Shown here in pieces: positions 8,174 through 17,082 of a stretch of DNA of 64,000 nt; position 1 is the stretch's first letter; each line of letters opens with the position of its first letter. The stretch covers positions 2,170,001 to 2,234,000 of the forward strand of contig NZ_OY762929.1 in the NCBI RefSeq assembly GCF_963666675.1. The letters are read 5' to 3'. Origin of the DNA: an uncultured Desulfobacter sp. Its GTDB lineage: Bacteria > Desulfobacterota > Desulfobacteria > Desulfobacterales > Desulfobacteraceae. Under the pieces are notes generated by a model. The model made no database searches. It worked only from the letters and a program-made list of their open reading frames with translations, and was not told the DNA's origin. A program made the position numbers and the translations under genes.

Positions 8174-9106
8174 CTATCTCTCACTTTTCTCTAACGCCCT
8201 GCGATTAAGCCCCCAAATACTAAGTAGCAGGAAAGAACTGCCTATCCATTGCAACAAACCGAAATGCTGTCCCAGTATTAAGGCCGAAAGTAATACGGCA
8301 GTGAGTGGTTCAAGCAATGTGGCTATGGTAAGCGCAGTAGGTTTCAAACGTGCAGCCCCCCAACTAAAAGCAAGTAATGCAAGGGCTGCTGTTACCAAAC
8401 CAAGATATAGAAACCAAGCTTGCGGTGGGAATTCAGTTGGCCAGCTAAGCGGTTTGAAAAGAGCGGTTAAACCCATTACAATAGCGGCAATAACTGTCAA
8501 ACAAGTTGTTGCTTGACCAGCGCCAAGGGCTATTGAAATTCTCCCGCTGATCATGGAAAAGCCCGCGTACAATAACGCTGAACCAATCGAGAACACAACT
8601 CCGAGCAAGGTACTGTGCGAATCAATATCTGCCGTTGTAGTACCGTGCTGGGTGATGATCAAAACGGTGCCTATGATTGCCCCCGAGAGGACAAGAAAAA
8701 GTTGTAAATCGGCTACCTCTTGGCCACGAGCTATCCCAATTATGGTGACGATCACGGGTGGAAGGCAGAGAGCAATAAGGGTTGGAACGGCAGGTCCCAT
8801 TTGCTCTATTCCAAGAAACCAAAGCAATACATAGCCAGCCATCGCAGTACCTGCAAGGATTACCGTTAGTAGTAGAGGGCGTAGTCGAGTCCAAATTACA
8901 CCACGGCCAAAAATCCCAATGAGAACAACCCCACCAATAACAAATCGCCAGAAGGATACGTTCTCTGGCGTGAAGCCATATCGGCCAACAAGTATATTGA
9001 CAACGAGTGCACCTGTTCCCCACATTACTCCTGCTCCACAGGCTGCTATCAGTGCTATCTTCTCAGACGAAGAATGAAAATTCAATTGTGGTTTGGAAGT
9101 ATCCAT
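8174..9106 (-). CDS. EamA/DMT-superfamily transporter
   Basis: The 310-residue protein has about ten hydrophobic segments in two similar halves, the arrangement of the EamA (drug/metabolite) exporters. Each half opens with the usual features: GAGVMWGTGALVVNIL in the first, and GVVFSIGSALLYAGFSMISG in the second. The second half ends with LEPLTAVLLSALILGQ, the typical ExxP-containing EamA ending. The ATG at 9106 has a GGAAC-type site upstream. It is encoded opposite to most of its neighbours. The substrate is unknown; amino acids and purines are common for the family. Confidence 0.9.
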   Translation of the reverse strand: MDTSKPQLNFHSSSEKIALIAACGAGVMWGTGALVVNILVGRYGFTPENVSFWRFVIGGVVLIGIFGRGVIWTRLRPLLLTVILAGTAMAGYVLLWFLGIEQMGPAVPTLIALCLPPVIVTIIGIARGQEVADLQLFLVLSGAIIGTVLIITQHGTTTADIDSHSTLLGVVFSIGSALLYAGFSMISGRISIALGAGQATTCLTVIAAIVMGLTALFKPLSWPTEFPPQAWFLYLGLVTAALALLAFSWGAARLKPTALTIATLLEPLTAVLLSALILGQHFGLLQWIGSSFLLLSIWGLNRRALEKSER

Positions 9107-9510
9107 GGCTGATCTGTTCCTTCATGGAGTTAAAATGAAACTATTATCTTGACAGCCACCTATATGGCAAGTGCGAATGTGAAATTCCGGATTTTAATTT
9201 TTGAGAACGTTACTTACGTCCTCAAAATTTCGGACATTCTCCATAGCGTTGCTTTGATCTGGTAGTCCTGCCTGCTCGTCTCTTATAAAAAAACCGGAAA
9301 GATACCATGATTGTGGGGTTTTGCATTACTCATTTTCAATTTTTTGAAAAAGAAGTTTAACAGGGTATTAACTTGACAGTTGATTTTTTTGGTAATGGCA
9401 GGTTATTTTCCAATATTCTTGATTTGGATAAAACTATCATAGTATAAAAATCTTTTTATAAAGTAGCTCTAAATCGTCGTTTAAATTGAAGAATAAGCAA
9501 GGAGAAATCT
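9107..9510. repeat. Gene-free stretch with stem-loop and diverged repeat copy
   Basis: No gene is visible. Around 9195-9235 a strong stem-loop is formed by AATTTTTGAGAACGT and ACGTCCTCAAAATT with a TACTT loop, enclosed by GAATGT/ACATTC. It recalls an attC stem, but the outer boxes are not convincing. Bases 9258-9320 (AGTCCTGCCTGC, then CCGGAAAGATACCATGATTG) resemble parts of the repeat copies at 7960 and 12050. A Shine-Dalgarno AAGGAG precedes the next gene. Confidence 0.45.
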
Positions 9511-10785
9511 ATGATCAGGACCATTGCAGATCTTCTAAATTCATTTATGAACGAAGAATCAAAAAAATTAGATGAATATGAATTAAATCATGGTCCAACA
9601 ATTGGAAATATGTATGAAGGATTGTCCAAAAAAATTTTAGACAAAACAATACCAGAATCTCTTGGATTAAGAGTAGTGGATGGATTTATCAAAAATAGCC
9701 TTGGGAATGAAAGTGGGCAAATAGATTGTATGTTAGTTAAGGGAGAAGGAGAGCCAATACCTTACACTGAATCGTATAAGTATGATATAAAAAATGTTGT
9801 TGCAGTTTTTGAAGTAAAAAAAAATCTGTTTTCAAAGGACTTGGTTGATTCTTTTGAACACACTAAAATGGTATCAGAATTATTTAGCCAGGAACTGTTT
9901 GAGGGACCAGATAATGGACTGATAAATATCACTCCAGCGCTAAAGGTTTTTTCAAAAATGACTGGTATTTTTGCTCCCGAGTATGACCAGAGAGAAACTC
10001 TTTCTCCTGAACTTCAAGTTATTTATCATACATTAATTACTGAGCAATTAACCCCAATCCGAATTGTTTTGGGGTATGGAGGATACCGTAAAGAAAAAAA
10101 TCTAAGAAAAGGATTAGTAGATTTTTATCAAGATAAGAGGATAGGGTATGGAATACCTGCTTTCCCTCATTTGATAACTTGTAATGGGATCTCGTTAGTC
10201 AAACTGAATGGGCATCCATATTTTGATTCGTTACAAAATGGATATTGGGACTTTTATGGATCGTCATTATCTAATCCATTAATTTTTTTATTAGAATTGA
10301 TTTGGACTAAACTTTCAAATGAATACAATATACGAATTCCATGGGGGAACGATTTGGAGGTCGAAACGGTGAAGATTTTTTTATCTGCACTTCCCGTGGT
10401 GATCGGTCATCCTTGTTATGGCAATGGTGGTTGGAAGTTAAAGCACACTGAGCTCTCAGATGACGATTTGAGTAACGTTCCCAAAAGTGATATTTGGGAA
10501 CCCATAGAAATATCTTACGTAGAATTTTTAATTTTTGAGCGCCTTTGCGCTAAGGGAACGCTCAGTATAGAAGACCTTTTTTTAAATGAAATTATAGCTC
10601 AAAACGGAATCAATAAAAAGGATTTGATAAAACAACTTATCGCAACTCATTATGTGGCTTTGAAAGACGATTTTCTACGGCTTCTGGGGTCCCATTATGA
10701 ATGTGTAAAATTGCCCAATGATAAATATGTTATTGCAGACAACACCGATGGTAAATTGACTATCTACCTGCAGCAATTCATGTAG
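9511..10785 (+). CDS. PD-(D/E)XK-nuclease-like protein (DUF6602 type)
   Basis: The 424-residue protein has an N-terminal region with the arrangement seen in DUF6602 and related nuclease-fold domains. After a helical start (residues 1-50) comes GQIDCMLV (about residues 70-77) and, some 25 residues later, VVAVFEVKKNL. The D and the E-x-K spacing match the PD-(D/E)XK active site. The rest, about 300 residues, is not recognised. The start has a strong AAGGAG site. A 71-residue gene follows 30 bp downstream with its own strong site, so the two probably work as a pair. Position in a cassette region suggests a defence or restriction role, but this is inference. Confidence 0.6.
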   Translation: MIRTIADLLNSFMNEESKKLDEYELNHGPTIGNMYEGLSKKILDKTIPESLGLRVVDGFIKNSLGNESGQIDCMLVKGEGEPIPYTESYKYDIKNVVAVFEVKKNLFSKDLVDSFEHTKMVSELFSQELFEGPDNGLINITPALKVFSKMTGIFAPEYDQRETLSPELQVIYHTLITEQLTPIRIVLGYGGYRKEKNLRKGLVDFYQDKRIGYGIPAFPHLITCNGISLVKLNGHPYFDSLQNGYWDFYGSSLSNPLIFLLELIWTKLSNEYNIRIPWGNDLEVETVKIFLSALPVVIGHPCYGNGGWKLKHTELSDDDLSNVPKSDIWEPIEISYVEFLIFERLCAKGTLSIEDLFLNEIIAQNGINKKDLIKQLIATHYVALKDDFLRLLGSHYECVKLPNDKYVIADNTDGKLTIYLQQFM

Positions 10786-10815
10786 TCAACTTTTAAATAT
10801 AAAAGGAGTTTTATC

Positions 10816-11031
10816 ATGGAATTAGTTTTTATAGACAAAAAAGGGAATACCGAAGTATTGGCCACCGGTAACGATCTTGTATCGCTCAAGGGTAAGGTTT
10901 CTTTTCATTATTCGGGCGAAGAACTGATTATTTGGGAATCTGGCCCAGTAGGAAAGGATTATTCTGAGCATGCTCCAGAAATACCTTGCACGTTCAAACT
11001 GGAAAACGGGTCGTCATACACGATTCGCTAA
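10816..11031 (+). CDS. Small hypothetical protein (71 residues), partner of the preceding nuclease-like gene
   Basis: The protein is not recognised. It appears to be a small beta-rich cytoplasmic protein (LVFIDKKGNTEVLATGND, then FHYSGEELIIWESG). It has a very good ribosome-binding site, AAAAGGAG, eight bases before ATG, which makes it a real gene in spite of its size. It lies 30 bp after the PD-(D/E)XK-like gene and is probably co-transcribed. An immunity or regulatory role toward that protein is possible but not shown. Confidence 0.65.
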   Translation: MELVFIDKKGNTEVLATGNDLVSLKGKVSFHYSGEELIIWESGPVGKDYSEHAPEIPCTFKLENGSSYTIR

Positions 11032-11455
11032 AATTTTCTATTTCTCGGTCGAACCGAAAAAATCAATTAAATACCGGATAAAGTTGATTCTTTGGACTCA
11101 AAGACAATTATTTTTCCATGAATTTTTTAAGGATACCTTTCGAATTGCTGATAATATTAGATGCAAATTTTAGGAATCTTAGGGCGAGGCTTATGTCTAT
11201 GACCTGTCGCTATTGGTCAAATTTTCCGGACCACAATATCTGGTACCTGGCTTAATTTTGAAAAAATGGGGGCTAATAAGTCAACGATCTTCTGGCCAAA
11301 AATAAATAGAACTTGTACAGGGCATTTAATTTACTGTTGCAATTTTTGGCATGGGATGTTTAGTCATTCCAATAATAGTGATTTTAAAAAGGCTTTTGCA
11401 GCGAAAAACAAAAAACGCGCCCAGCTGAAAAGCAACGTCGGGCATCAATGAGGCT
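11032..11455. repeat. Gene-free stretch with dispersed repeat, copy B (11183-11262)
   Basis: A short stem TCGGT-CGA-ACCGA followed by an A run lies at 11044-11062. From 11190 (TGTCTATGACCTGTCGCTAT) to 11258 (CTGGTACCTGGCTTAA) the sequence is almost the same as 11975-12040. A 61-codon open frame at 11266-11451 lacks a ribosome-binding site and family resemblance and is not called. Confidence 0.55.
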
Positions 11456-11899
11456 ATGATGAGTACATTTGAAGAAATAAGAAATGATTATCCAGATTGG
11501 GAGCCTGCTTATCCTTCAGATTGGCCTAAGCCTACACTGCAGGAAATCGAAAATATTCAGTACGATTATGGTATTAAATATCCTCAAGAATTTATCAAGT
11601 TTCAACTCACAGAATGCCACATCACCCCAATGGGTGACTTTGCATTTGACAATTTTGGTTGGGCTGAAAGCAGTCTTGGTCCGATGGAAAATCTTAGAAC
11701 TATAGTTGAGGACGCTATGCAAGTTGAAGTTCCCATTAATTTGGCTCCCTTCAAACATGATAATGGTGACTATTTTTGTTTTACTGAATCAGGTGGAGTT
11801 GTACTATGGGATCACAATTCAAATATGGTTGAACAAGATCAAAAATATCAATGGATTTCATTCACAGAATGGTTGCACAAATCATTCGAAAATGAATGA
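11456..11899 (+). CDS. SUKH-superfamily (SMI1/KNR4-like) protein
   Basis: The 147-residue protein shows the SMI1/KNR4 pattern: LQEIENIQYDYGIKYPQEF (first helix pair and P-x-x-F motif), GDFAFDNFGWAESS, then the central APFKHDNGDYFCF strand and GGVVLWDHNS. In bacteria SUKH proteins are common immunity proteins against contact-dependent or polymorphic nuclease toxins. No toxin gene lies next to it, which fits an orphan immunity gene carried as an integron cassette. The GAGG at 11448-11451 serves ATG 11456 or ATG 11459. An attC-like site begins one base after the stop. Confidence 0.85.
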   Translation: MMSTFEEIRNDYPDWEPAYPSDWPKPTLQEIENIQYDYGIKYPQEFIKFQLTECHITPMGDFAFDNFGWAESSLGPMENLRTIVEDAMQVEVPINLAPFKHDNGDYFCFTESGGVVLWDHNSNMVEQDQKYQWISFTEWLHKSFENE

Positions 11900-11900
11900 A

Positions 11901-11973
11901 GCCAAACAACTGCATTCACTCAGACCGGTGTTACATTGCTGCTCCACACCGGTTCTTAATGCTGGCGTTGACT
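11901..11973 (+). repeat. attC-like site 3
   Basis: A 73-bp segment runs from GCCAAAC (11901-11907) to GTTGACT (11967-11973). GCATT...ACCGGTGT on the left pairs with ACACCGGT...AATGC on the right, leaving bulges and a central loop, as in attC folds. It follows the SUKH gene by one base. The following sequence is dispersed-repeat copy C. Confidence 0.68.
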
Positions 11974-12080
11974 TTGTCTATGACCTGTCGCTATTGATCA
12001 AATTTTCCGGACCACAATATCTGGTATCTGGCTTTTAACCCAAAAACTGGAAACTGATACCATGATTGGACACATCCAGC
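11967..12080. repeat. Dispersed non-coding repeat, copy C
   Basis: The block begins exactly at the GTT of attC-like site 3 and runs through GACTTTGTCTATGACCTG, CAAATTTTCCGGACCACAAT and CTGATACCATGATTGG. It is about 90 percent identical to copy B over 60 bases by eye and clearly related to copy A. TTGACT (11968) and TATTGA 18 bases further on could form a sigma-70 promoter, which would make it a cassette-borne promoter. Confidence 0.6.
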
Positions 12081-12330
12081 GTGTGGAAGATTTTTCTCAA
12101 TATATGAATTCTATTTCACAATATGATATATTTTTTTCTCTATTCATAAAATTCAGGTTTCTAATGTTTTTTTACAAGTCACTATTACATGCAAACCTAA
12201 TTTTCATAAAATGATATAAAATTAAATAGTTAAATATCGTTAAGCTTTTGGCTAATGTGCTACAAAATTATCTTAATCGTAAATCAAGGTAAAATTTTTG
12301 CATAATTAAATACAATTTTAAATAAAAAGC

Positions 12331-12389
12331 ATGAGTTGTTGAGAGGCTGGAACGGAAAACTACGAGTCCTTTTGGATAGCCGAGTTGCC
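12331..12389 (+). promoter_or_regulatory. Candidate degenerate GEMM-type (cyclic dinucleotide) riboswitch
   Basis: The segment GGAACGGAAAACTACGAG followed by TCC, a T-rich loop, and GGATAGCCGAGTTGCC closely follows the conserved core and 3' half of GEMM-I riboswitches (GGGACGCAAAGCTACGGG ... GATAGCCGGGTTGCC). A GNRA-like GAGA lies before it. The 5' partner strand of P1 is not complementary, so the element may have decayed. It lies 72 bp upstream of a secreted lipase-like gene; GEMM elements often precede secreted and surface proteins. Confidence 0.42.
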
Positions 12390-12460
12390 ATCAAAGCTGA
12401 TTCCTACTTTTGTGTTTTTAGGTCTTAATTTGAACTATACTTCGTATTGAGGTTGTGAAA

Positions 12461-15400
12461 ATGAGAATTTTTTCAAAAATATTCTTTGCAGTTATCCTGA
12501 TTTGCCTATCAAATTTAATGATTTCCCCCGTTGTGTTGGCCGACATTAACGATGGACTCATTGCCTACTATCCATTTGAAGGAAATGCTTTAGATGCTAG
12601 TGGCAATTCATATGATGGGACCGTGTACGGTGCTATTCTATATTCTCAAGGGGTAAAAGGTTTAGCTGCTGACTTTAATGGAATAAATGATTCGATTGAG
12701 ACTTTTTCCTTTGATTATGAACATAGATCCATTTCCGTTTGGGTTAATGCAGATGATGACTACATCGAAACTAGTACTGATCAATATGCTGACCGACGTG
12801 CATTCACTATGCTTTCTTATGAATTGGAATATGGGGGAGTTATTTTAGGTTTTAAAAATGGTAGCATTAGAGCGCGAGCAGCACAATATCCTATCTATGA
12901 ACAGCCAAGTGCGATAAATACTTGGTACCATGTTGTCCTAATAAGGAACGGGGAAGAATCTAAGATCTATATAAACGGGGAATTAGTCCACACAGCAGAC
13001 TCAGGAAGGAAAGAAACAATAACCGCCGCTGCAAATAAAAATCTTATAATAGGATCTGGACGAGAGATTGGAAGTAGCTACTACGGCAGATATTTTGATG
13101 GTTTGATAGATGAGGTAAGGATATACAACCGTGCCCTCTTAGAGTCTGAAGTCCAACAACTGTATGAAGGAACAGAAATTTCCTTAGACGACTTTCAAAT
13201 ATCTTTAATAACCTCACCCCAAACGGTCGGCACCCCTTTCCTGGTGACTTTACAGGCACTTGATAATTATGGGAACAACTATGATGATTTTAATGGAAGT
13301 GTGAATTTATACAGTAATGCTGGAGATAAATCAGTATCCCCAACTGTTGTTACTCTCATAGACGGAAAATGGAGTGGAAACGTCACCTTAAATGAAGCAG
13401 GCAGCAATTTATATTTGGCTTGTACCAGCGGTTCTGTGACGGGACACAGTGATAAATTTGATGTGGGTGGTTTATCAAGCAACCTTGGCAACATTAGTGG
13501 TAAGATCATGAATAGTGGTGGCGCGCTGATTCAGGAGGATGTAGAGGTCACATTAACAAGAAATATTAATGAAGTTGTTAAAAATGCAATCTTTAGTTCT
13601 GGTTCATATCATTTTTCAGATGTAGAGTCAGGATATTACATTTTAACCGCGGATCATCCAGAAGCATTAGAATTATTTCATTGTATAGTTTTCATCCCTT
13701 CTGAATCTCGAAACATAACGAAAGACATTACGATTGTTTTCTGTAATAACTGCGCAGAAAAAACACCAGTATTGCTTGTTCCAGGAATAATGGGTAGCGC
13801 ATCTACAAACGATGGAGGCTGGTTCCCACAATTACCTGTAGATTCTCCTGATTGGGACAGCGACCAGCTAAAAATTTTTGATTGGTGGGATACAGCAGGT
13901 TGGGATACATTAAAAGAAAAGTTAGTAGAAAATGGCTATGTGAAAGGGTGTACTTATTTTGAGGTCCCTTATGACTGGAGACTTGATTTAGACATAGCGA
14001 AAGATAAATATCTAAAAAATTGGATTAATAAAGCAAAATTAATATCAGGGAAAAATAAAGTAAATATCATCGCTCACAGCATGGGGGGACTGTTAACGAG
14101 AGCATATATCCAAAGTTTTGAAAACGAACTTGATATAGACATTGAAAAATTTGCAATGGTGGGAACACCCAATATGGGGTCAGCAAATGCTTATTATATA
14201 TGGGAAGGAGGAAATCCCAAGCTTACGGATGATATTGTGATAGATATATTTACGATTTATTTTTATTGGAATACAACTCAAGAGAATTATGAATTATCGA
14301 ATGGTAATCTTGACTTATGGGAATATGAAAAAATCTGGAACTACTATACTTCGGGAGATCCTCAAGGGAATAAAAAGTTAGGTGTCTACGGTGCAAAGCA
14401 GTTACTTCCGACATATGCTTTCTTGGGACATGAAAATCCCAAAACGCTTGAGAAAGTTAAGAATGATTTTCTTCTAAGTTTAAATTCTGATCAGAACAAA
14501 TACTACATGGGAATACCTGGCGCGGGTAAAATTGACACAATTATATTTTGTAGCAGATCCAAAAAAACAATTTCAACAATTGGGGTTGGAGAACCGAACC
14601 CCAATAATAAATTTTACCTTGATGGCAGTCCCCTTAGAAATAGGAACGATGGTGGAATAAGCAGCGCCCAACGTCCAGAGGGAAATGGGGATGGTACAGT
14701 ACTAGAAACAAGTGCAGATTTGCCCTATCAAGAAGGTTGGGCTGAAAAGCATATAGTTTCGGGAGCACACGCGGGGTTAATTGGTGAAAGTGCGGATGAT
14801 CTAATAAGCTTTTTAAATGGGACCCTTGTTTATTCAAAATCATTGCCAGACATTATGCCAAAATCAGGTTTGCAGACCAAAGGCGCTGAAAATGGCCTCT
14901 TTATTTCGATTAAGGGGCGCCCACAACCGTATTTGATAGCACCTTCAGGTTTAGGCGTTGGGATAGAGCCAACCTCAAATGCCATGCAAAACAATATTCC
15001 AGATGCAGAAATTTATTTGAATACTGCATCAAGCTATATTGAAATAAAAAATGTTGAATCAGGGACTTATACCTTACAATTGAAAAACGTCTATTCAGAA
15101 GACTATTTCTTGAATGTTGCTGTTTCCGGGGATATTGATCAGTCCACTGGCAAATTACATGGTTTTATCAATGGAGCCACTGTCTCGCTAACAATACAAG
15201 TCGATTTAACATCAGATGAAAGGATTTCCATCCTGCACGAACCAAATACAATAGAAAATCTTCAGACCACCCCTGTTGGTACAACAGAAATTTTAACACA
15301 GCTTGCTTGGAATGCTTCGGAAGATCAGGATGTCGTTCATTACAATGTCTACAGCAAAGAGCCCATAGAACCATATTTTAAATTTTTAGCCTCAACCGGA

Positions 15401-15871
15401 AATCTGTTTTTTGACACAACGCATCCCTGGGTAAGCAATTCAACCCCAAATGCCCAACTATACAGTATTACGGCAGTTCTTGCAGATGGTACAGAAAGCT
15501 TTTTGTCTACAACAGTGACGAATAATGATCAAGACGGTGATGGGCTCACCGATGTATTTGAGATAGATTTGAATACAGCCATTGATAATCCAGATTCTGA
15601 TGGTGACGGCATGACTGATGGGGAGGAATATTACCGTGGCACAAATCCTATTGAGACAGACACTGATGGGGATATGTTTTCAGATGCTATCGAGGAATTT
15701 TTTGGTTCCGATCCTCTTAGCACATCATCAATACCCCCTGCAGGACCAGATTTTGAGCCAGATAATGATATTGACGGTTATGATATTTCTGCTTTAGCAA
15801 AACAAATCCAAGCAGAAATCAGCCAAATATCCATCGAAGACTTTGCCTCCGAATTTGGGAGTGTTTATTGA
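12461..15871 (+). CDS. Secreted multidomain lipase-like protein (LamG, LCAT/PGAP1-type hydrolase, calcium repeats, dockerin-like end)
   Basis: The 1136-residue protein starts with a signal peptide (cleavage after ALA at about residue 27). A LamG/concanavalin-like domain fills residues 30-240, followed by Ig-like and carboxypeptidase-regulatory-like beta domains (about 245-425). The alpha/beta hydrolase at about 435-800 has VLLVPGIMGS (oxyanion region), nucleophile Ser540 in AHSMGGL, Asp744 in GDGTV and His770 in SGAHAGL, as in LCAT-type lipases and acyltransferases. A fibronectin-like part, then DQDGDGLTD-type calcium repeats and a dockerin-like ending (DNDIDGYDISALA) follow. ATG 12461 is chosen over GTG 12455 for its spacing to GAGG. 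The protein probably acts on lipids outside the cell. Confidence 0.85.
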   Translation: MRIFSKIFFAVILICLSNLMISPVVLADINDGLIAYYPFEGNALDASGNSYDGTVYGAILYSQGVKGLAADFNGINDSIETFSFDYEHRSISVWVNADDDYIETSTDQYADRRAFTMLSYELEYGGVILGFKNGSIRARAAQYPIYEQPSAINTWYHVVLIRNGEESKIYINGELVHTADSGRKETITAAANKNLIIGSGREIGSSYYGRYFDGLIDEVRIYNRALLESEVQQLYEGTEISLDDFQISLITSPQTVGTPFLVTLQALDNYGNNYDDFNGSVNLYSNAGDKSVSPTVVTLIDGKWSGNVTLNEAGSNLYLACTSGSVTGHSDKFDVGGLSSNLGNISGKIMNSGGALIQEDVEVTLTRNINEVVKNAIFSSGSYHFSDVESGYYILTADHPEALELFHCIVFIPSESRNITKDITIVFCNNCAEKTPVLLVPGIMGSASTNDGGWFPQLPVDSPDWDSDQLKIFDWWDTAGWDTLKEKLVENGYVKGCTYFEVPYDWRLDLDIAKDKYLKNWINKAKLISGKNKVNIIAHSMGGLLTRAYIQSFENELDIDIEKFAMVGTPNMGSANAYYIWEGGNPKLTDDIVIDIFTIYFYWNTTQENYELSNGNLDLWEYEKIWNYYTSGDPQGNKKLGVYGAKQLLPTYAFLGHENPKTLEKVKNDFLLSLNSDQNKYYMGIPGAGKIDTIIFCSRSKKTISTIGVGEPNPNNKFYLDGSPLRNRNDGGISSAQRPEGNGDGTVLETSADLPYQEGWAEKHIVSGAHAGLIGESADDLISFLNGTLVYSKSLPDIMPKSGLQTKGAENGLFISIKGRPQPYLIAPSGLGVGIEPTSNAMQNNIPDAEIYLNTASSYIEIKNVESGTYTLQLKNVYSEDYFLNVAVSGDIDQSTGKLHGFINGATVSLTIQVDLTSDERISILHEPNTIENLQTTPVGTTEILTQLAWNASEDQDVVHYNVYSKEPIEPYFKFLASTGNLFFDTTHPWVSNSTPNAQLYSITAVLADGTESFLSTTVTNNDQDGDGLTDVFEIDLNTAIDNPDSDGDGMTDGEEYYRGTNPIETDTDGDMFSDAIEEFFGSDPLSTSSIPPAGPDFEPDNDIDGYDISALAKQIQAEISQISIEDFASEFGSVY

Positions 15872-16289
15872 TGCAGTTCATAGAGTAAAAAGCTGCATTA
15901 GGTGAAAAAATTTCGACCATACTACAGGAAGGGGGGGGGGCATCTACCCCTTCACCCTGACCGCAACAGTATTACCCTTTTTCTCAGTGCAACTTTTGAC
16001 CGGATTTGCCGAAACTAGAAAAATGGAAGATCACCTCTGCTTGTTACAACGGTTACACCAATCTGACATTTTCGAATAGTCGTATGGAATATAGCAATAT
16101 TCAGAGGTATAATATGGTGGGCAATTTGTCTATCAATGTGGTGTGTAACTCTTGGCAGTAAAGGCGTTGACTATTTTTGTTATTGAATACGGCTTTCAGA
16201 TAGGCTTGAGCGTGCCTGTATATCATTAGTCAACGCCTTGGTATGACTTATTTCGTTCAAAGATACCACCGATAATTGCTGTTGCTGCC
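15872..16289. repeat. Gene-free stretch with dispersed repeat, copy F (16118-16280)
   Basis: No gene is visible. An 11-12 base G run at about 15931 is followed by CATCTACCCC, able to fold back. From 16122 (ATTTGTCTATC) to about 16270 the sequence is related to copy E. It holds a perfect 12-bp inverted repeat: AAGGCGTTGACT (16161-16172) and AGTCAACGCCTT (16228-16239), 55 bases apart. The first arm resembles an integron R' box. Confidence 0.5.
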
Positions 16290-16688
16290 TTAAAAATTCA
16301 TTTCTGGAGACTTCTCATTTTCAGATGAGAACCACCAGAAATCATTGGCTTCTACAGGGTCGTAACTAAATTGTCTGCCATTGATTGTAATCCAGGGTGA
16401 CAGGTGCAACTCATCCCTTCCGGATCGCACCAGGCGGTCGCATGTCATGACCCAGCCGATAATCGGGCCGTGTTTTTTGATACATTCCAAGCTGTAACTG
16501 GAACTGCTGGGGTACATGGGGCAGGTTCCTCTCCGGACAGCCGCGAGATGATTGAGCGGGCCGCGATAAAAATGCACGAGGGTGGACATCGGATCGGCTG
16601 TGTATTTTGGGGCCGCGCTGTTGTGATGGCTGCATCCCGTCAGCAGGAAGCCGGCTATGACAGCGACAGCAATTTTTTGTGAAAACAT
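16290..16688 (-). CDS. YidD-like lipoprotein
   Basis: The 132-residue protein has a lipoprotein signal (GFLLTGC, lipidated Cys19). The rest matches the YidD (DUF37) family: HFYRGPLNHLAAVRRGTCPM, then YPSSSSYSLECIKKHGPIIG and MTCDRLVRSG. Cytoplasmic YidD helps membrane-protein insertion by the YidC pathway, but this version would be anchored outside the inner membrane by a lipid, so its role probably differs. The start has AAGG eight bases upstream. It is encoded opposite to the TIR gene. Confidence 0.8.
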   Translation of the reverse strand: MFSQKIAVAVIAGFLLTGCSHHNSAAPKYTADPMSTLVHFYRGPLNHLAAVRRGTCPMYPSSSSYSLECIKKHGPIIGWVMTCDRLVRSGRDELHLSPWITINGRQFSYDPVEANDFWWFSSENEKSPEMNF

Positions 16689-17082
16689 ATCATTACCTTA
16701 TATTTCAGCCTTAAAATCAAGAGTTTTGGAGATTATCCTGAATATCGCTTGGATGGCAAGGGGGAATTTGGATTCCTGGATTTAGATTCTCATAAGGCGT
16801 TACTTTGATCGGTTATTGCTGGCAGCCGCTGACCTACAGATGGTCCGGCTCAATACCATAAGTGCTTGGTCAACTATGTGGCAAATTGGAAAAAAAATTT
16901 GCAAGCATTTTCAGATGATGTTAACAATTTCATTGTTGATTTTTTAAACATTTATGCAGATCTGGATATCCTTACTTTCCGGGTGTTATCCCGTTAGATA
17001 AGTGAATATGAAAGATAAACAGAAACCACACAACTACTTGTTTTCAAAATAGCATCAATACAAAATCGAAAGGATGCACTCA
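16689..17082. other. Gene-free stretch upstream of the TIR gene
   Basis: No gene or RNA is recognised. AAGGCGTTACTTTG at 16793-16806 resembles the junction sequence at the end of attC-like site 2 (GTTACTTTG), so a cassette boundary may lie here, but the other half of the site was not found. The sequence from 16900 is AT-rich and probably holds the promoter of the TIR-NACHT operon. Confidence 0.4.

Noticed and set aside
9160..9260. Seventh attC site
   Set aside because: The stem-loop is strong, but the outer boxes do not fit RYYYAAC and GTTRRRY, and the nearest gene is encoded on the opposite strand.
11706..12038. Open frame overlapping the SUKH gene and attC-like site 3
   Set aside because: It runs out of frame through the SUKH gene and into the repeat, without ribosome-binding site; the SUKH frame explains the sequence.
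15928..15945. Long G run as a phase-variable tract
   Set aside because: It lies after the lipase stop and not within or directly before a gene, so no switching role is evident.
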